From positions 248,001 to 312,000 of the forward strand of contig NZ_CAJNBK010000003.1 of assembly GCF_905220975.1 (NCBI RefSeq): 64,000 nucleotides of DNA, given 5' to 3'. Of this stretch, positions 35,584 to 45,131 are shown in pieces. Within the stretch, counting starts at the first letter, position 1. Every line of letters begins with the position of its first letter. Made by a program: the position numbers and the translations under genes. A model generated the notes under the pieces. The model searched no databases, was not told the DNA's origin, and worked only from the letters and a program-made list of their open reading frames with translations. This DNA is from Paraburkholderia haematera (GTDB lineage Bacteria; Pseudomonadota; Gammaproteobacteria; Burkholderiales; Burkholderiaceae).

Positions 35584-36459
35584 ATGATTCGCAAGCTGCT
35601 TGCATCTTTCGTGGTCGTGGCCGGCGTGGCGACGGCCGCGCCCGCCTTCGCGCAAGACGACACGGTCAACGTGCTGTACGCCGGTTCGCTCGTCAATCTG
35701 ATGGAGCGCAGCGTGGGACCCGCCTTTGAAAAGGCCACCGGCCAGCACTTCCGCGGCTATGCGGCGGGCTCGAACAAGATTGCTAACGAGATCAAGGGCA
35801 AACTGCGCCGCGGCGACGTGTTCATCAGCGCGAGCCCGAAGGTGAACGCCAGCCTGATGGGCGAGGCGAACGGCGAGCACGTTACGTGGTACGTGAACTT
35901 CGCCGAATCGCCGCTGATGATCGGCTACAACCCGCAAAGCAGGTTTGCTGCGGACTTCAAGAACAAGCGCTGGGACCAGGTGTTGCAGGAGCCGGGCATC
36001 CGCATTGGCCGTACCGATCCGAAGCTCGACCCAAAGGGCGCATTCACCGTCGAGATGATGACGAAGGCGGCGGATCTCTATCATCAGCCGGATCTTGTCG
36101 AGAAAACGCTGGGCGCCGCGGAAAATCCCGACCAGGTTTTGCCTGAAGAAACGCTGGTGGGCCGCCTGCAATCCGGCCAGCTCGATGCCGGGTTCTTCTA
36201 CTCGACCGAAACGTCCGACCTGAAAATTCCGGCAATCCGTCCGGCACCGGAATTGCAGGCCAAAGCGAGCTACACGCTGACAATTCTCAGCGATGCCCCG
36301 AACCATGCGGGCGCGAGCAGCTTTGTCGACTTCCTGCTGAGCGCGCAAGGGCGCGCGCTGCTCAAGCAACACGGCGTGGATGTCGTCAAACCGACCGTTA
36401 CCGGCAACGTGCAAGCCATGCCGCCCTCGGTGCAGGCCGTGATCGACGCCGCGCAGTAA
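35584..36459 (+). CDS. Molybdate/tungstate ABC transporter substrate-binding protein (WtpA/ModA-like)
   Basis: 291 residues. A clear Sec signal (MIRKLLASFVVVAGVATAAPAFA) ends near residue 23. The mature part begins NVLYAGSLVNLMERSVGPAFEK and contains GSNKIANEI and RRGDVFISASPKVNASLM, the anion-pocket pattern of the WtpA/tungstate-molybdate group more than that of E. coli ModA. It acts in the periplasm and passes the oxyanion to the fused membrane-ATPase protein one base downstream. The whole unit lies behind a ModE-like box, so it is expected to be repressed when Mo is plentiful. Confidence 0.85.
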   Translation: MIRKLLASFVVVAGVATAAPAFAQDDTVNVLYAGSLVNLMERSVGPAFEKATGQHFRGYAAGSNKIANEIKGKLRRGDVFISASPKVNASLMGEANGEHVTWYVNFAESPLMIGYNPQSRFAADFKNKRWDQVLQEPGIRIGRTDPKLDPKGAFTVEMMTKAADLYHQPDLVEKTLGAAENPDQVLPEETLVGRLQSGQLDAGFFYSTETSDLKIPAIRPAPELQAKASYTLTILSDAPNHAGASSFVDFLLSAQGRALLKQHGVDVVKPTVTGNVQAMPPSVQAVIDAAQ

Positions 36460-36460
36460 G

Positions 36461-38377
36461 GTGGTGGTGAAACAGGCGGTGAATCAGGCTATGGATCAGG
36501 CGATGAATCAGGCGGCGAGTCAGGCTGTAAGTCAGACCGTGAAACCGTCCGCCTCGCGGCCGCTGCTGTGGCTGGCGGCGCTGCTCGCCGTCTATCTGTG
36601 CGCCCCGTTTATCGCGAGCGTGCCGCAACTCGGGGCGGCCGATTGGCCGAATGTCGACTGGCCCGCGGTGTGGTCGGCGGTCGGTGTATCGGCGGCCAGC
36701 GCCAGTGTGGCCTCGTTCGTGATTCTGCTCGGCGGCGTGCCGCTCGGCTATCTGCTGGCGCGCTCGAATTCGCGCAAGATGGCGCTGCTCGGCTTCGTCG
36801 TACAGTTGCCGCTCGCCCTGCCGCCACTCACGAGCGGCGTGCTGCTGCTGTTTCTGCTCGGCCCGTATAGCTGGGTCGGCCGGTTCACCGGCGGGGCGCT
36901 GACCGATTCGTTCGCCGGCATCGTCCTCGCGGAAATTTTCGTGGCCGCGCCCTTCCTCATCATCGCCGCAAAATCGGCGTTCGCCGCCGTGGACCCGGTG
37001 CTCGACGATGTGGCCGCGACGCTCGGCCACCATGCGGGCAGCCGCTTTTTCCGGGTGATGTTGCCCGTTGCGTGGCCGGCGATTCGCGCGGGGCTCGCGC
37101 TAGCCTGGTTGCGCGCATTCGGCGAGTTCGGCGCGACGGTCATGGTGGCTTATCACCCGTATTCGCTGCCGGTCTACACCTACGTCGTATTCGGTGGCCA
37201 GGGCCTGCCGGCGATGATGCCCCTGCTTCTGCCGACGCTCGCGATTGCGATTGTCTGCGCGGCGCTGTCGATTTACAGCCTTCGGCAGAAAGCCTCGTTC
37301 GAACAAACCGAAAACGGCGACGACGCGCTGGAATCCGGCACGGATTTGACGGCGGGCCGTGGCGAGACTTCCGATCGTCGCCTTGCCTTCCGTTTACAGC
37401 GCCGCCTGGGCGCGTTCGAGCTCGACATAGCGTGGACACCTGCGACACGGCGGCTTGCGATCATCGGGCCGTCGGGCTCCGGCAAATCGTTGGCGTTGCG
37501 TCTGATTGCAGGGCTCGAATCCAACGCATCCTGTTCCGTTCGGCTCGGCGCAGCCGACTTGAGCCCACTGCCGCCCGAGCGCCGCCAGATCGGCTATATG
37601 CCGCAAGACTACGGCTTGTTTCCGCATATGACGGTCGCGCAGCAACTCGCATTTCCCGTCGACGCCGACGCGGCCAGCGCGCGTTACTGGCTCGATCATC
37701 TCGGCCTCGCGCAACTGGTCGCGCGCTTGCCACATCAATTGTCGTTCGGTCAGCGGCAACGCGTGGCGCTAGCGCGGGCGCTCACGCGTCATAGCGAATT
37801 GCTGCTGTTCGATGAGCCGTTCGCGGCGCTCGATACACCGCGGCGGCGTCGTTTGCAGCAGTCGCTGCGCGCGTTGCAGCGCGAGATCGCAGCGGTGACG
37901 ATCATCGTCACGCACGATCCCGACGAAGCGGCTCTGCTTGCCGACGAAGTCCTGGTTGTCGAACAGGGGCGCGTGCTGCAGGCGGGTTCCATCGATGCGG
38001 TGTTCGAACGGCCGGCTTCGATGCGGGTGGCCGAACTGCTCGGCTTGCATAACGTCGGCGAGGGGTTGATGACAGCGCCCGGGCAGGTCGAGATTGGCAA
38101 CGGGTTGGCAATCGCAACGGGTCATGACGGCTTGGCCATGCCCGCCGGGCAACGGGTGATGTGGCGCGTCTCCTCCCACGCGGTGGTCATTTCGGCCGAT
38201 GGCGCTTATGCCGGCAAGGTCGACGCGGTCGAGTTACGGCGCGGCGAGCGATATGTCCGGCTGAATATCGCGGGAGTGCGGTTCGATATCGCGAACGAAG
38301 ATACCCGCTTGCGGGAAGGAAGCCCGTGCCGGATTGATGTTGAAGGTTCCGGCGTGTCGGTCTGGGATGTGAGCTAA
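36461..38377 (+). CDS. Fused molybdate/tungstate ABC permease-ATPase
   Basis: 638 residues, two subunits in one chain. Residues ~34-275 are a ModB/WtpB-like permease with the EAA loop (DDVAATLGHHAGSRFFRVML, 182-201). Residues ~305-530 are the ATPase: GPSGSGKS (336-343), Q-loop YMPQDYG, signature LSFGQRQ (427-433), Walker B LLLFDEP and the H-loop VTHDPDE. A TOBE-like regulatory domain ends the protein. The start is GTG 36461, directly after the binding-protein stop. The first ~25 residues are degenerate four-residue repeats (NQAMDQAMNQAASQAVSQ). Confidence 0.88.
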   Translation: MVVKQAVNQAMDQAMNQAASQAVSQTVKPSASRPLLWLAALLAVYLCAPFIASVPQLGAADWPNVDWPAVWSAVGVSAASASVASFVILLGGVPLGYLLARSNSRKMALLGFVVQLPLALPPLTSGVLLLFLLGPYSWVGRFTGGALTDSFAGIVLAEIFVAAPFLIIAAKSAFAAVDPVLDDVAATLGHHAGSRFFRVMLPVAWPAIRAGLALAWLRAFGEFGATVMVAYHPYSLPVYTYVVFGGQGLPAMMPLLLPTLAIAIVCAALSIYSLRQKASFEQTENGDDALESGTDLTAGRGETSDRRLAFRLQRRLGAFELDIAWTPATRRLAIIGPSGSGKSLALRLIAGLESNASCSVRLGAADLSPLPPERRQIGYMPQDYGLFPHMTVAQQLAFPVDADAASARYWLDHLGLAQLVARLPHQLSFGQRQRVALARALTRHSELLLFDEPFAALDTPRRRRLQQSLRALQREIAAVTIIVTHDPDEAALLADEVLVVEQGRVLQAGSIDAVFERPASMRVAELLGLHNVGEGLMTAPGQVEIGNGLAIATGHDGLAMPAGQRVMWRVSSHAVVISADGAYAGKVDAVELRRGERYVRLNIAGVRFDIANEDTRLREGSPCRIDVEGSGVSVWDVS

Positions 38378-38439
38378 CGCGTTGGTTTTGGCCGAGGCAG
38401 TGCATGACGGCCTGGCGGCCATTAAAGGCAAACCGCCGG

Positions 38440-39882
38440 CTAGCCCTCACCTGCGTGAGCCCGCTTCCTGACTTCAGAAAACGCCATATCCACGAGCAAT
38501 TTTCCGGAATCGAAAACAGTGACGAGCGCCTCGTCCCACTCCCCTTCAACGGTGCGGTCATCCCACGTCACCGGCAACGTCACTGTCCGATACTCGCCTG
38601 TGTGACGGTTCACCAGCAAGGTGAGCCGCCCTTTCATCGAGCGTTTGCCGGCATCGGTGACCGGGTCCTTATGGACGTCGTGCCATTCATCCCCAAGCCG
38701 GATGGCCGAACACTTCATGGCGAACCGCTGCGTATCGCGGTTGATCTGCTGCAGCAAGGCGCCACCCATGCCGAAGACGATGTTGTCCGCTGCAAAACCG
38801 GCCTTATCCATGCCAGCAAGGATCGCCTCGATCGAATCCGGATTCACGCCGTCGCCCTGAATCACGCGGACGTTATTGAGCACGCGCCGCCCCTTGCTGT
38901 TCATCGTCGAACCGAATGACGCCTCGAGTGCCCGCATGGTCTGCAGGACAATCGTCAGCGGATCGCCGGAATCCGGCCGGATCACCAGCGTGCCGCCAGC
39001 ATCGAGCACCGCCTGCTTCAACTCCGTGCCCCATGCCTGAAGCGCGGCGAACAGGTCGTAGGAATCGGACACCACCGAAACAATTGCCCCCGGCTTGCCA
39101 AACTTCTCGATCATGTTGCGGAACGCTTCGGTTTCACGCTCGCGCCCCCATGACGTGATCGTGCTGTGCTCCGCGGCCGGCACGGAAAACGCCGCCATCG
39201 GTTCGTTGTAATAGTGATTCGCGGCCACGACGCCGAGCACCGTATCCGAACCCATGAAACTGACCAGATGCGCTGAGCCGCCAATCGCTGCCGATTCCGC
39301 ACTCGACACGCCGCGCGCGCCGAAATCGTGCAGCTTGAACGGCAATTGCGTGAGGTCGTCGCTACTCTTCTCCAAGTACGAGCGGATCGTTTTGCGCAGA
39401 TGCCAGCTTTGCGTCGCGACCGTAATCGGATACCACACGCGTAGCAGCATCGTTTCCAGATACGTGGCCAGCCAGAACACCTTGGGATCGTCACATTCGA
39501 CCGTGACCAGCACGTTGTGCGTGGGCACGACCGAGCCTTCCGGCACCGCGCGAATCCGCACCGGCAGATAGCCGCCACAGTGTTCGACGATGTGGCGCCA
39601 GCCGGCTTCGTTGAACGGCTCGCCATGCGCCGTGAAAAACGTCTTCGCCTGATCGATCATCCCGGCGGTAACAGGCCGGAGCAGATACTCCTTGATCAGC
39701 ATCTGAAGGCCGAAGAACAGCGTGCGGTCATAGCGCCCGCCGCGCGACTCGATGTATGAAAACATCGCCGACGCTTCGGGCGGATATTGCAGATAGTGCG
39801 ACGCCTTATACGAATCCGTGTTGAGAATCGGATTCGACAGGATCGACGCCATTTCGTTGAACGGGTTGATGTCGTTTTGCAT
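38440..39882 (-). CDS. nadV: Nicotinamide phosphoribosyltransferase
   Basis: 480 residues, like eukaryotic NAMPT. It joins nicotinamide to PRPP to give NMN, feeding NAD salvage. Motifs: NTDSYKASHY at the N-terminus, the PRPP loop KLHDFGARGVSS (~183-194), the catalytic histidine His239 in PAAEHSTI, and VIRPDSGDP. The ATG at 39882 has a weak ribosome site. No pncA- or nadM-like partner adjoins it. The gene has a patchy distribution and is often spread by transfer. Confidence 0.9.
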   Translation of the reverse strand: MQNDINPFNEMASILSNPILNTDSYKASHYLQYPPEASAMFSYIESRGGRYDRTLFFGLQMLIKEYLLRPVTAGMIDQAKTFFTAHGEPFNEAGWRHIVEHCGGYLPVRIRAVPEGSVVPTHNVLVTVECDDPKVFWLATYLETMLLRVWYPITVATQSWHLRKTIRSYLEKSSDDLTQLPFKLHDFGARGVSSAESAAIGGSAHLVSFMGSDTVLGVVAANHYYNEPMAAFSVPAAEHSTITSWGRERETEAFRNMIEKFGKPGAIVSVVSDSYDLFAALQAWGTELKQAVLDAGGTLVIRPDSGDPLTIVLQTMRALEASFGSTMNSKGRRVLNNVRVIQGDGVNPDSIEAILAGMDKAGFAADNIVFGMGGALLQQINRDTQRFAMKCSAIRLGDEWHDVHKDPVTDAGKRSMKGRLTLLVNRHTGEYRTVTLPVTWDDRTVEGEWDEALVTVFDSGKLLVDMAFSEVRKRAHAGEG

Positions 39883-39980
39883 GGACGATGGTGCGCTCGT
39901 GTGGCTCTCTCAAGAGTAATCAGGCCGGCAGCGGGTCATGCCGCTTACGCCGTCCGTGCCCCAAACTACACCATACATCA

Positions 39981-40718
39981 TCAAAACACGCCCGGAATGA
40001 CCCGGAACCGCACCTTACTCAGGTAAGCCCGATACCGCTCGTCATCGGACAGGAGCCGTTCCTCCCGCACAATGCGCCCAACCTGCAACGCAAACTGGCA
40101 TCCGTAGACAATCACGTTCTGGACCCCGAAGTTCGCCAGCAAAAAACCGATGTCCGTCAAGAAATACCCCAGGTACATGGGGTGGCGCACGAACCGGTAA
40201 GCCCCGCGAGAAACCACCCCGCGATTGGCGGGCAAAATACCAAAGGACCTGCGCAGCGACACCTTCGCGAAGAGTTGCCAGAAAATCCCCAGCAGTTGCA
40301 ACGACGCGCCCGCCAGCTCCGGAATGAGTTGGACCCCGGGCGAGAGCCGCACGGCTAGAAAATAGAACGTCCCACCTACCGCGCAAATGAACGCAAACGG
40401 TGTCCAGTCACGCTTGATGGGCACCCGCGCAAAGAGCGCCAGCCCCATGGTCATGAACGCACTCACCACGAACAGCAACAAGGTGACGCGTGTGGGCGCG
40501 GCGAGCCATTGCTTGACCGCTGCGTACGTAAAGATGCCCAACATGAGCGCCGCGGCGGCGCGCGCGAGGACTTCGATCAACGCCTCGCGCACGCCGCCAG
40601 CCGGTCTCGCGTCGTCTTCACCGTCGGCGCCAGGCACCGCGCCCGCCGGGTCGCTGAAGGCTGCGTCCTGGTGACAGCGTTCATTATCGGGTCCCCGCGA
40701 GGAGGTGGTCTCTGTCAT
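39981..40718 (-). CDS. Isoprenylcysteine carboxyl methyltransferase-like membrane protein
   Basis: 245 residues. After a hydrophilic ~45-residue start it has about five membrane segments, and the C-terminal half has the ICMT/PEMT signature: GAYRFVRHPMYLGYFLTDIG and EERLLSDDERYRAYLSKVRFRVIPGVF, which bind S-adenosylmethionine. Bacterial members methylate unknown lipids or small molecules. It is monocistronic, with no informative neighbour. Confidence 0.8.
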   Translation of the reverse strand: MTETTSSRGPDNERCHQDAAFSDPAGAVPGADGEDDARPAGGVREALIEVLARAAAALMLGIFTYAAVKQWLAAPTRVTLLLFVVSAFMTMGLALFARVPIKRDWTPFAFICAVGGTFYFLAVRLSPGVQLIPELAGASLQLLGIFWQLFAKVSLRRSFGILPANRGVVSRGAYRFVRHPMYLGYFLTDIGFLLANFGVQNVIVYGCQFALQVGRIVREERLLSDDERYRAYLSKVRFRVIPGVF

Positions 40719-40880
40719 GGCATACTCATTTCGATATGCGAATTATTTTTCAAGCCCGCTGCATTCGGGTTTCTTGTCTGTCAATGTCGCAGAGTAGCAG
40801 TCACTGCCGCCGGAAGTCCATATCATGCCACGCGCGCCCGGATTCAATCCTGGCGCGCGCGTCTTTGCGATCGGATGGGC

Positions 40881-42083
40881 TCAGTGCCCCGGCTTCAGTT
40901 GCCGCGGCACGTTCGGCCGCGTAGCAAACAGGCGGCCGAGTATGCCTTTGCGGGGCTCGGCGACGGCCGGCCACAGCATATCGGCAAGCAGGCAGATGCC
41001 TTGCGTCAGCGCGCTGTCGTGGGCGGCGGTGAGGAGCGGTACGCCGCGGTTGAGCGCCTCATTGACCTGCTTTTCGTCACGCGGAAGCTGGTGCGCGACC
41101 TTCGCCCCGAGGGTCTGTTCGAGCGTCGGCAGGTTGATGCACGCATTCTTGTCGTATTGGTTCACCACGACCCTCACCTTGCTGGCCGGAAAACCCCGTT
41201 CCTTAAAAATATCGAGCATCCGGCGGCCGCCGTGCAGGTAAAGCAGGTTTTGCCGCACCACCATGCAGATTGCATCGCTGCGATCGAGTGCATGGATCGT
41301 CAGCGAATTGAGGCTCTGGCCGATGTCGATGAGCACCGCGTCGTACCGCTTGCGCGCCAGCGCGAGAATGGGCTCCAGGTGCCCGGGCAGCACCGCGGCT
41401 GCCCTGATCGGATCGCCTGCCCCCGCCAGCACGTCGAGGTTCGGGTGGACGTGCATCACGCAGGCGTCCAGCAAAGCGGCGTCGAGGTGGTCGATCTGCG
41501 CGCACAGATCGACGAGCGTCGCGGGCGGCGGTTTGGCGGTCAGGAGCAGGCTCGCGTCGGCGAATTGCTGGCTGAGATCGATCAGCAGCACGCGCCTGTT
41601 ACGCAGCGCCGCCAGCGACCAGGCGAGATTCACGGCGATCAGCGTGGTGCCACTGCCGCCCTTGCAGGATGCCAGCGAGACGACCCGCCCGGTGTGGCGC
41701 ATGCCTGCACTTTTTTTCGCGGCGATCGGCGTGAGCGCGGCGGCGATCTCGTAGGCATCCAGCGGCCATGACAGCACATGCCGCACGCCAACGCGCGTCG
41801 CCGCGGTCAGCAAGGCGGCGGAGGGTGCCGGCGTGATCAGCATGCAGTGCAAGGCAGGCGAGCAGGCCAGCGCCTCCTCGACGCCACCCAGATCGCGCGC
41901 GCTCAGATCGACGTCGTCGACGATCAGCAGATCGGCGCTCCGGATGGCGCGGGCGTGCATACGCAGCTGGCGTGCCGTGCAGTAAGCGGTGCGCAGGCGA
42001 TACACCGCGCCGCTTTCTTCGAGGCGCGCGACGATATGCAGCGCGCGCTCCGCGCTGGAAGAAATCAGAAAAATGTCGATCAT
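40881..42083 (-). CDS. CpaE/TadZ-like pilus-localisation ATPase (orphan)
   Basis: 400 residues. An N-terminal response-regulator-like domain (DLLIVDDVDLSARDLGGVEE, ~1-120) precedes a MinD/ParA-type ATPase with a deviant Walker A (CKGGSGTT, ~140-147), then VLLIDLSQQFADASLLL and AVLIDIGQSLNS. This is the architecture of CpaE/TadZ, which positions Flp/Tad secretion machines. No tadA, rcpA or flp gene is in the window, so it may be a remnant or serve a locus elsewhere. A small gene follows on the same strand upstream. Confidence 0.85.
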   Translation of the reverse strand: MIDIFLISSSAERALHIVARLEESGAVYRLRTAYCTARQLRMHARAIRSADLLIVDDVDLSARDLGGVEEALACSPALHCMLITPAPSAALLTAATRVGVRHVLSWPLDAYEIAAALTPIAAKKSAGMRHTGRVVSLASCKGGSGTTLIAVNLAWSLAALRNRRVLLIDLSQQFADASLLLTAKPPPATLVDLCAQIDHLDAALLDACVMHVHPNLDVLAGAGDPIRAAAVLPGHLEPILALARKRYDAVLIDIGQSLNSLTIHALDRSDAICMVVRQNLLYLHGGRRMLDIFKERGFPASKVRVVVNQYDKNACINLPTLEQTLGAKVAHQLPRDEKQVNEALNRGVPLLTAAHDSALTQGICLLADMLWPAVAEPRKGILGRLFATRPNVPRQLKPGH

Positions 42084-42145
42084 GTCGGGTCTCCGCCGGA
42101 CTAAAGCCTTCCAGTCGGTAAGGCTGTGTCATTAACAGTCGACAT

Positions 42146-42433
42146 TCAGATGTATTCGTCGGAATCGGATGGCAGGATGTCCGCAGTCTGGGCATGACCT
42201 CGTTCGGGCGAAACCGGCATCTCATACATCGCGTCGCGCAACACGTCGCGTTGAATCTCGGCCTGAGCCTTGCGCTTCATCGCCTCGGCGATCACCAGCG
42301 TGAGCAGATCGGCCGATGGCGCGGCAAACAAGGAGCGCTGCCGCGCAAAGTGCCGTTGATAGGAGAGACCGGCGCCGTGCGCCAAGGTGTGATGGTCCAG
42401 CCGCAAGGCGGCCGGCTTGCTGATCGTTTTCAT
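42146..42433 (-). CDS. Hypothetical small protein, 95 aa
   Basis: Not recognised. It begins MKTISKPAALRLDHHTLAHG and has one helical stretch (SADLLTLVIAEAMKRKAQAEIQRDVL). ATG 42433 follows a GGGGG ribosome site at a 5-base spacing; a start at 42457 is also open. It lies 62 bases upstream of the CpaE-like gene on the same strand, so co-transcription is likely. Confidence 0.6.
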   Translation of the reverse strand: MKTISKPAALRLDHHTLAHGAGLSYQRHFARQRSLFAAPSADLLTLVIAEAMKRKAQAEIQRDVLRDAMYEMPVSPERGHAQTADILPSDSDEYI

Positions 42434-42457
42434 GACAACCCCCGCTTGATAGGTCAT

Positions 42458-43690
42458 TTCAAGGCCATTTCCAGGTAAGCCGTACCCGCGCTAGTGCGCG
42501 GGTACGGCGCCCGGTTCACCTCGTACCGTGCGCCTCTCTGTGGAGGCTCAGGCCATTTCTCCCCGCTTCGTCGCGCCGGTCGGTCCTTACCGTGCGCTGC
42601 CCCTTCCCTGTTTTGTACGTCGCGCGCCCTCGAATTGATCGAGCGCGGTACCTGTCGCCATGGCCGTCCACTTCGGCCGTCAACCTCGAGTCCGTCCAAT
42701 CAGGCGGAAAAAGTGGCGAGGTCAGTGCTTCACGTCGTCCGGTGACGAATGACCGATACTTCGTATCGATCATTCACCCCATTTTTTTGACATCCGTTTT
42801 TCAGTGGCCCCGCCGCACCCTCGTAAGACACATTGGCTTCCCCGGCCGCGCTTACGAAGTCAATGTTTGCCGCCGGGCTCCGGCTGCTGCTTCCCCGTGC
42901 TTCAGAAACCAGGCGGCAACGCATTCGCTTGTGAGCCTCCTGACGCAATGGCTGTGCCAAGTACCTTCAATCCCTTGCTGCACGGCGATTTTTGCCACGG
43001 CGCACCTCGGTGGACCATGCCTTACGCCACACTTGATTCGGATTCGACACGCGACGAGTTCGCCCCCAACGCACTGCGGAACGATTCGCCCGTTTGCATG
43101 ATTAGCCGCGCTCTGCATCGAACCGCGCCCGGCCGGGTTTTGCGGCGTGGCCCGGTCAAATATGCCGATGCTTCGGGCCACGAAGCACCTCCGGCGGCAA
43201 TTGCCCAATGTGTCGCAAGCTTGAGACACGGTCATTTGACAGCGCGGTATCCGCTGCACGAAGACCGCCATGCAATTTGCAAAGCTGTGTGGCATTGCGC
43301 CCATAGCGGGGGTTGACCCGTTATTTCTGAGTGGAAGGCTGATAGGTCGAGACGGGAAAAACGTTTCTGAATCCAGATTTGTTTGTATGGCGCTCGAAAG
43401 CGCTTTCGCTTATCGTTAAGCCATGCGCCACGTAGAGCGCCTGTGTCAGGCCACCGCGGTATAAAACGGCTTCTGTGATTCGGGGATGAAATTCGGGGAT
43501 CATATTCGGGGATGAAATAGTCATGCGGTTTCAGCGTTGAACGCTGTTCCGTTATCTGGCCAATGCGCACCCCGCGGCTCACGCCGCATGTTCCACGCCC
43601 CCGCCATTGCCGCTACCGTGAATGTGTCTTTGCCGGTCTGTCCAATTCGACGAAAAGCAGTTCTGAGAGCAGCAACGATCCGGGGGTTAC
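42458..43690. other. Gene-free region, about 1.2 kb
   Basis: Overlapping open frames of 100-170 codons exist on both strands (for example 42592-43101, 42804-43316, 42852-43304) but their proteins are low-information Arg/Pro/His/Cys mixtures and none has a ribosome site. A palindrome CGAAAGCGCTTTCG lies at 43395-43408. The region must contain the start signals of the divergent genes at 42433 and 43691. Confidence 0.5.
43478..43516. repeat. Three tandem copies of a 13-bp unit
   Basis: ATTCGGGGATGAA occurs three times in a row, the middle copy changed in its last bases. It lies about 175 bases before the sigma-54 activator gene and could be a binding array. Confidence 0.85.
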
Positions 43691-45127
43691 ATGAATACGA
43701 CTTGCACGCCTGTCGACACCGAGCGCACCGTTCTGTACGTGTCGAGCCTGCCCGATCAGGATCTCACCCGCTTCCTGGCCGCATCGGGCTGGCATGCGGT
43801 GCACGCGAGGAGCACGGCGGTCGCCGAACGCATGATCGAGCGCGACAATATCAAGGTCGGTCTCGTCGAATTGCCCAGTGACTGCACGTCCCAGCATTTG
43901 TCCGCGCTCGTCTCCTGCATGCGGCGCGTCGAAACCAATTGGGTCGCGCAGATCGCGCCAGGCCAGTCGGAAAACGAACTGGTCAGCCGCTTCATCCTCG
44001 ATTATTGCTTCGATTTCGTTACCCGGCCCTGGCTGAACGAGCGGCTGGTCTTCGCGCTCGGCCACGCGCACGGGCTGTCGAGCCTGCGGCACCCGCCGGC
44101 CGCGCCGGAACCCTCGCTCGGCCGGCACGGCATGGTTGGGCAATGCGAGGCGATGCAGCAGTTGTACCGGCGCATCGACAAATGCGGGGTGACCGATGCG
44201 CCGGTTTTCGTCGCTGGCGAGTCGGGCACCGGCAAGGAACTGACCGCCCGAGCGATTCACGATCGCTCGTCGCGCGCCGGGCGGGCGTTCGTCGCGATCA
44301 ATTGCGCGGCGATTCCGCCGAGCCTGCTGCAAGCCGAATTGTTCGGCCACGAGCGCGGCGCCTTTACGGGCGCGTTACAACGCAAGATTGGCCGGATCGA
44401 AAGCGCTAATGAGGGCACCCTGTTTCTGGATGAAATCGGCGACATGCCGCACGAGTGCCAGGCGGTGCTGCTGCGCTTCCTGCAGGAAGGCACCATCGAG
44501 CGGTTGGGTGGCAATGGGCAGATCAACGTGGACGCGCGGGTGATTTCGGCGACCCACGTCGATCTGGACAAAGCCGTCGAAGACGGCCGCTTCCGCTCCG
44601 ACCTGTATCACCGCCTGTGTGTGCTGCGGCTCGTCGAGCCGCCGTTGCGCGAGCGCGGCGGCGACATCAAGCTGCTCGCCAACTATGCGCTCAGCATGTA
44701 CAAGCAGGACGGCGCGCGCAAACTGCGCGGGCTGTCGAGCGACGCGATTGTCGCCATGTCGAACTATCCGTGGCCGGGCAACGTGCGCGAGCTGATCAAC
44801 TGCGTGCGCCGTGCCGTGGTGATGAGCGAGGGGCGCTTTATCACGGCGAGCGACCTCGGCTTGCCGGAAACCGAGAACGGCCCGGCCGTCACGCTGGCGG
44901 AGATCCGCAGCAAGGCAGAAAAGGACGCCATCGAGCACGCATTGCAGCGGCACGGCTATAAATTGTCCGAGGCGGCGGCCGAACTCGGTATTTCACGCGC
45001 AACGCTCTATCGCCTCATGCATGCCAACCGGCTGCATCAGGAACCGGCGGGCGGGCGCGCGCCGAATGCCAACGGCGGCACGGATGCCGACGAGGAGGCT
45101 GAGCGGCAGGCGCCATCGCTGGTTTGA
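43691..45127 (+). CDS. Sigma-54-dependent transcriptional activator (VpsR-like N-terminus)
   Basis: 478 residues. The N-terminal ~130 residues are receiver-like but lack an obvious phosphorylation set, as in VpsR-type proteins. The AAA+ domain has GESGTGKE (176-183), the sigma-54 loop GAFTGA (223-228) and DEIGDMP; a Fis-type helix-turn-helix ([20 protein letters not shown]) ends the domain. VpsR-type relatives in Burkholderia control biofilm genes, some with c-di-GMP; that role here is inference. It is followed 4 bases later by an MFS reading frame. Confidence 0.87.
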   Translation: MNTTCTPVDTERTVLYVSSLPDQDLTRFLAASGWHAVHARSTAVAERMIERDNIKVGLVELPSDCTSQHLSALVSCMRRVETNWVAQIAPGQSENELVSRFILDYCFDFVTRPWLNERLVFALGHAHGLSSLRHPPAAPEPSLGRHGMVGQCEAMQQLYRRIDKCGVTDAPVFVAGESGTGKELTARAIHDRSSRAGRAFVAINCAAIPPSLLQAELFGHERGAFTGALQRKIGRIESANEGTLFLDEIGDMPHECQAVLLRFLQEGTIERLGGNGQINVDARVISATHVDLDKAVEDGRFRSDLYHRLCVLRLVEPPLRERGGDIKLLANYALSMYKQDGARKLRGLSSDAIVAMSNYPWPGNVRELINCVRRAVVMSEGRFITASDLGLPETENGPAVTLAEIRSKAEKDAIEHALQRHGYKLSEAAAELGISRATLYRLMHANRLHQEPAGGRAPNANGGTDADEEAERQAPSLV

Positions 45128-45131
45128 TCTG

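Noticed and set aside
42592..43316. Overlapping open frames in the 1.2-kb gap
   Set aside because: No start signal, low-information composition, and frames on both strands compete; not called as genes.
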